From the NCBI GenBank assembly GCA_024734555.1, contig JANPWX010000054.1, forward strand, positions 10,007,601-10,071,600: a stretch of 64,000 bases of DNA. Reading direction: 5' to 3'. Shown piece after piece: positions 59,295 through 64,000 of the stretch; position 1 is the stretch's first letter, and every line of letters begins with the position of its first letter. The position numbers and the translations under genes were made by a program. This DNA is from Trochalopteron elliotii (Eukaryota; Chordata; Aves; Passeriformes; Leiothrichidae). The notes under the pieces are model-generated. The model did no database searches and had not been told where the DNA came from. It saw nothing but the letters and a program-made list of their open reading frames with translations.

Positions 59295-59300
59295 AATAAA
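59295..59300 (+). terminator. MYOZ1: MYOZ1 polyadenylation signal
   Basis: Canonical AATAAA 283 bases after the stop codon, followed within 15 bases by a T-rich stretch and, at 59326-59331, by a second AATAAA. Position and context fit a compact 3' UTR. Confidence 0.75.
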
Positions 59301-59331
59301 CCTGTTTTGTCATATATTAACAAAAAATAAA

Positions 59332-62300
59332 ACACCAAGATGAAAAACAGCTTTTGTGTTTTTTCCTTAAAAACTCCTGAAAGAATTTGGGGATTAGCAA
59401 TAACAAAAGTTTAAATCTCACAACAAGACTATTAGTCTGGGATGAAAGATCAGGGCCTGACGGGGACAGTCATAAGATTTATATATATCCAGGTGGCCTG
59501 GAAAAATACTGCCAAAGTGATAGGGAAGAATGGTGACTTTGAGAGGTAATTAGAACAACATCAGAGATGAAATAACAAATCAGCCTGTCAGCAAAATAAA
59601 CAGCTTAAAGTATTTCACTGTCACCTAGGATTCCCCAGTTTTCCAGAGAATAAACTAGGTGACAACTTAAGCATTTTGGTTGGCTTTTTTTTTTCCATTT
59701 TTTTCCAGAAATCATAAAGTCAATAGGTTGGGAAGGAATAGAGGCACACCCAAGTAAGATGGCTTGTCTATAGTTACAGAGCAAGAAAACAAACGCTTTA
59801 ATAACAACAGAGCTAATTTGACACTTACCACAGTGCATTACTTATTCAAATACACACCATCAAAGCCTATTCCATTTCTTGCAGCAGTTTCAGCAATGCC
59901 ACACAAACAGGAAGAAAGGCAGGCACTGTGGAAAAACCACTGAAGAACTCCTGCTTGGAGACTTCTTTGGAATTCTGTTCTGGTGCCTCAACACTTCCTC
60001 CTGTAAGCAGGGCTGAACAGCTTATTCATGGGGATAGCTTCCACTGAAGTACTTTTAATTTAGGAGTTTTTCCTCCTTGTATAGAAATTCCTGCAGCCAT
60101 GCACTTGATTTTTATTCTGTTGGGTAGTTATGTGGTTGGCATTATTACATGCCTCTGTAAGGCTACTGAGAGGGCATCTGTGACATCTCTTTAAATATAT
60201 GCTAATAATAACAACAAGCTGCAAAAGTAATTAATGAGTAATTTCCTAACCGTTCTGCTGCAATGGCTAAAGAACATTTATTATATATCCTATGAAATTA
60301 TTAAGAAGTATCCATAACTCAGTTCTGTGACTAAATTTAAAAATATTAAGGTGCTACTTTGATCTAAAGAACATTTCAACAAAAATGAAAAAGCTCTGTT
60401 TGAGCTCAGTTTGGAGATGAGGTTGCTGTTTTCCAATATTTTAAATCAATCTAGCTTTTTAATTGCATTTCAATTAAGAAGGATAGATCTATTTTCCAGT
60501 TCAAAAGTGCTTTAATACAAGAATCCAGTCCACAATGACAGGGCTAGAAATTCAGAAAGTCAGAGGAAATGTCACAGAAAACAATGTGACATTAAGCAAA
60601 ATATTCTCCCACTAAATAAGTCTTTTATTGCCTCCCCTTTTCTGACACATGTTTCAGCCTACCACAATATAGAATTACATGTTTTTTTTTTTAAATACAT
60701 TATGCTTTCATGGTAAATATGTCAGGAATAGTAGAAACAAGATCGTTTGGTAGCCATATGTCACAATCTGTTTTCAGTAGCAGGTATTCCAGATGATGGG
60801 CCAGTTAAGGAATGTCAGGGTGCAGGGAGGACTGGCTGCTCTGAGGAAGCATTGCCACAATCACAGGACAAGTCTCAGGTCCAGCCAGGAGACACCAGTG
60901 CAGGCCAGCACCTCTACAGCACCTCTGCAAAGGACCCCAGGACTGGGCCTGAGACTAAAAGAGGTTTCTGGGCTGTAAGTGGGGTGAAGGTCCCAGATGA
61001 GGTTAGTCAGGTCAAGGAAGGGCTGCACACAGGGTGCACACAGGACAACGACAGCAAAACGTGTGGGAATTCCAGTAGAATCACAACAACCACTTGAGTT
61101 CTACTGTATCACAGAAAAAAGACTGAATAAAATAGATCCTGAAACACGCAGAGTCAGGTAAGGAGTACAAGCAGAAATAGCACAGTGCTCTCTGGTGGCC
61201 CAGTCTCAAAGCTCCCAGGTACAAGGAAAGCAGCACGATCCTGCAGGTAGCCAAAGGGCTGGGCATGTACCCAAAGCTCCCTCTGGTCCATAATATACTG
61301 TTGGAAAACACAGTATATTGTGTCAACACACTCCATTAACCCAAACTCTAAATGGGGATAGAAGTTGCAATGTCTTTGGAATTAGTACTGTATCACTGCA
61401 AATTATTAATAATATTGCTATAATTCATACTTGTAAGCTGTTTCCTCAGTTTTGGTACATTTACTTAATAAGGCACATAGCTCTTCTTTTGCCAGTGCAC
61501 TTTCAATCTCAAATCCTGTCAAGGAGGATTTATGTGCTTTTGTTTCTAGTACAAAATGAGAAATACAACACTACATGTTGTAGAACAATTCAGACAACTA
61601 TTGTCTTGTTGTTTACAAAGCCCAAATTACATGCTAGTTTAGTCATTATGCAAAGTAACCTTACAAGTGAGAGAAAAATCAGTAATCCAAATTCTGTCTC
61701 AAAAATAATTACTTTGAGTAAGGCTTTCAGCTATTACTAATCAGAGCAGAAGTTTCTCCATAATGATCAAATATTTAAAAGGAAGTAAGAAATAGCTCCT
61801 GTTCTTTGTTTTCCTTGGGCTGTGATGTAGACTCAGGGGAATTGCCTATGTCAGAGGATTGTTTATATTTGGAATTAAGAGGATTTTATTAGATTTAATT
61901 ACAGTGGATTTTCTCCCACATAGTCAAAGCAACAGAATGGAAAGTCAGTCATCTGCTTTTAAGCAGGATCATCATAGTTAGAGATAAAAAAGAACAAATT
62001 ATTGAGCTCATTGTCTTGAAAAGGCTACAGTTCCCTTATATAGGATATACTGGATATTAAGCTTATACTCCATGGAACAGCAGCTAAAAATCCATCTAAT
62101 AGAGAGGGGCTGACCCTTGAATATCGGATTGCAGAGAATTTTGTGACATTCAGATCTTTCATTCAAAACAAAATGCTCTCACATTTTTAGTTATTTACAC
62201 TGTCATTTATAGGAATATTATTTCACAGTTTCCAAGCTTTAAAATGTTTCTCTCATGAAGACAAATTCTATGATAAAGAATCCAAGCCATGCTAAAAATG

Positions 62301-64000
62301 CATTTTAAAAGAGTGCCCACATTTTAATGTAAAAGAAAAGCATTTTAAAAAATCTCAGCAATATTATCCAGAAATATGGTCTCAGATGTTTTAAAACTTT
62401 GCCTGAAGTTATAGCTGATGGCATAAATATTCGGCAGGTAATAGCACGGTTAGCATGCTTCTCTTTGTTGTGCAGAAAACCTTCCATTTGACTGCACTGT
62501 ATTCCCTAATCAAAGGGAACAGTTTGACAGATCATTGACAGATCATTTAAGAGGAGATGGCTTCGTCTCTCTGAAATAAAATCTGGGAGAGTCTCAGGCT
62601 CTTAAGAGAATACTTGCTTTGTCCTTTTTTTTTTTTTTTTTCAATCATACTGTGAAGATAAAAAATGTATTCACTTTTCTTATTACAAGATGGCAGGCAC
62701 CAGACAGCCTAGAGCCTGGATATGGTATTTCTGTTATGGAGCAGAGATCTGCACGTGGCCATCCCTCCATGGGAAGCACAGTTCTTTGGCACAAGGCTCG
62801 ACACTCACTGCTTTGAGGTTTTTTTCTCTTATTAGCTTGTCTGCAAGTATGTGTTCTCTTCCACAGAAGACTGCTACAGGTGTGATCATCTGGAAAACGT
62901 CCTACTTCCAAAGGACTTCCCCTTGGTACAACAATCTGCTCTTAACCTGGCTCTGGCAATTTACAGGGGCCACTGCTGCCCGCTAGCAGCACATATAAGA
63001 GTCTCTCTTAAGTCAATATTAGAAGTTTTCAAGCCATCCTGCTGTCTCACAGCACATTAAAACATTTATATGCATCTCATCTGTGGCCAAATTGCAGGTT
63101 ATAAACTAATTTAGACAAGTTTCCTATTCTGTGTTGCAGATGTGCTTGACCAGGGCTACAGATAACCAAGAAGAACTTGCAGGCAGACACAGAGGCAAGA
63201 CTGAACACATTGTGTAGAGCTCTACAAGTTTTGTGAATTGAGCGAATGTGGAATTTGAAACATTATTAATTATAATCATATATCTACTAGTAAAACTCTC
63301 TTCAGTTAATATAATTAATTAGCAGTGCATTTATGTTCTTGCTCTCTATGTATTTAATACAGTAAGTGTTATCTCTCTGAGGATCATCTTCTGCTTGCAG
63401 TACAACTAACAGTGAGCTTTAAGGAGTGCAAGTACTTGCTCAGATATATTTTGTGTTAATTAACACATGCAGTAAAGGGAAGAGAATTACATAAACAACC
63501 CTGAAGCAGTGCTTTTAAAATGTAACCTAAACTTCAGTCAGCTTAATAAACAAATTCTCAAATATAAACTCTGATTTTCAATTATACTTTTTAGAAACAT
63601 TATTTACATCAAAACTTTTAATGCATATTGTCCAACTATTTTTAAGAAAACCTGCAGGGTTCTTTTTATGTGTTTATTTTGATCTTTTGATTAACAACAA
63701 AAGAAACAAAATGTTTTGTGTGAAGAGATTTAATTTTAAAAGTCTGTTTTCATTTAAACAAAACATCACCTGAAATACTTTTAGAGAGAACTGATACAAA
63801 TAAATTTGCAGACAAGGGACCACTACCCTCTAAAAAAACTGGAACAGAAGCAGTTAGGTATAGCTCAAGCCAGAATGACAACAAACATTCGCCTTTCAAA
63901 AATCCAGAGTGAATAAATAAATGCATAAGATGAGATTAATTTATGGTTACAAGTTCTTCAGGTGTCAAATCAAAGTAGTTAATTCTTCCTGGTTCTTGTA
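59332..64000. other. Intergenic region after MYOZ1
   Basis: About 4.7 kb of mostly AT-rich DNA. In mammals USP54 follows MYOZ1 on the same strand, but I recognise none of its exons here. A G+C-richer island at 60780-61090 contains a 116-codon open frame (from 60747) with no family resemblance. A perfect hairpin lies at 61292-61319 and a T homopolymer near 62625-62641. Nothing else is recognisable. Confidence 0.6.
61292..61319. repeat. Perfect inverted repeat (10-bp stem, 8-base loop)
   Basis: AATATACTGT and ACAGTATATT are exact reverse complements separated by TGGAAAAC. The stem is AT-rich and weak. It may be a chance hairpin or the edge of an unknown element. Confidence 0.8.

Noticed and set aside
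1..64000. CRISPR array, phage, plasmid or defence system
   Set aside because: No spaced direct repeats and no prokaryotic genes; the window is vertebrate nuclear DNA.

Overview
This is vertebrate nuclear DNA, most likely from a bird. The protein-coding exons sit in long AT-rich introns with consensus GT/AG splice sites. The only clear LINE remnants are three 3'-end fragments of the CR1 type that dominates avian and reptilian genomes, and the intron LTR looks like an avian endogenous-retrovirus LTR. I cannot fix the species. There is no bacterial gene, CRISPR array or plasmid feature. Two neighbouring muscle Z-disc genes occupy the window, both on the + strand: SYNPO2L (synaptopodin 2-like, CHAP) and MYOZ1 (myozenin-1, calsarcin-2, FATZ-1). 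The order and orientation match human 10q22. Layout: 1-2.45 kb is a CpG-rich edge, two CR1 fragments and the SYNPO2L 5' region. SYNPO2L has four coding exons at 2454-2558, 15739-15890, 18369-19042 and 31526-33862, with introns of 13.2, 2.5 and 12.5 kb. Intron 3 holds a roughly 450-bp polypyrimidine satellite and a 368-base run of N. From 33.9 to 44 kb lie the 3' UTR and intergenic DNA. MYOZ1 has a probable non-coding first exon ending at 44253 and five coding exons between 46331 and 59012, encoding 294 residues. A probable solo LTR lies in its intron between 55.2 and 55.8 kb. From 59.3 to 64 kb I see no exon; USP54, the next gene in mammals, is not visible. SYNPO2L is complete except at its 3' end. 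A run of ten C at 33693-33702 shifts the frame into a stop, while the conserved C-terminus continues in the +1 frame to a TGA at 33860-33862. One base too many is the simplest reading, through assembly error or true mutation. The intact protein would have 1088 residues, against 1036 as sequenced. Both proteins belong to the sarcomeric Z-disc, where family members bind alpha-actinin and related proteins. The most interesting signal is a 19-residue ungapped motif (KG..[LM]F.....R..K[YF]) that occurs three times in SYNPO2L and once in MYOZ1, plus an FNR[ST]..P[FYW] motif that occurs once in SYNPO2L and twice in MYOZ1. With the known side-by-side placement of SYNPO/MYOZ3, SYNPO2/MYOZ2 and SYNPO2L/MYOZ1, this suggests that the two families share ancestry or a common binding module. 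The window is otherwise an ordinary vertebrate locus, and the regulatory calls are motif-based candidates only.
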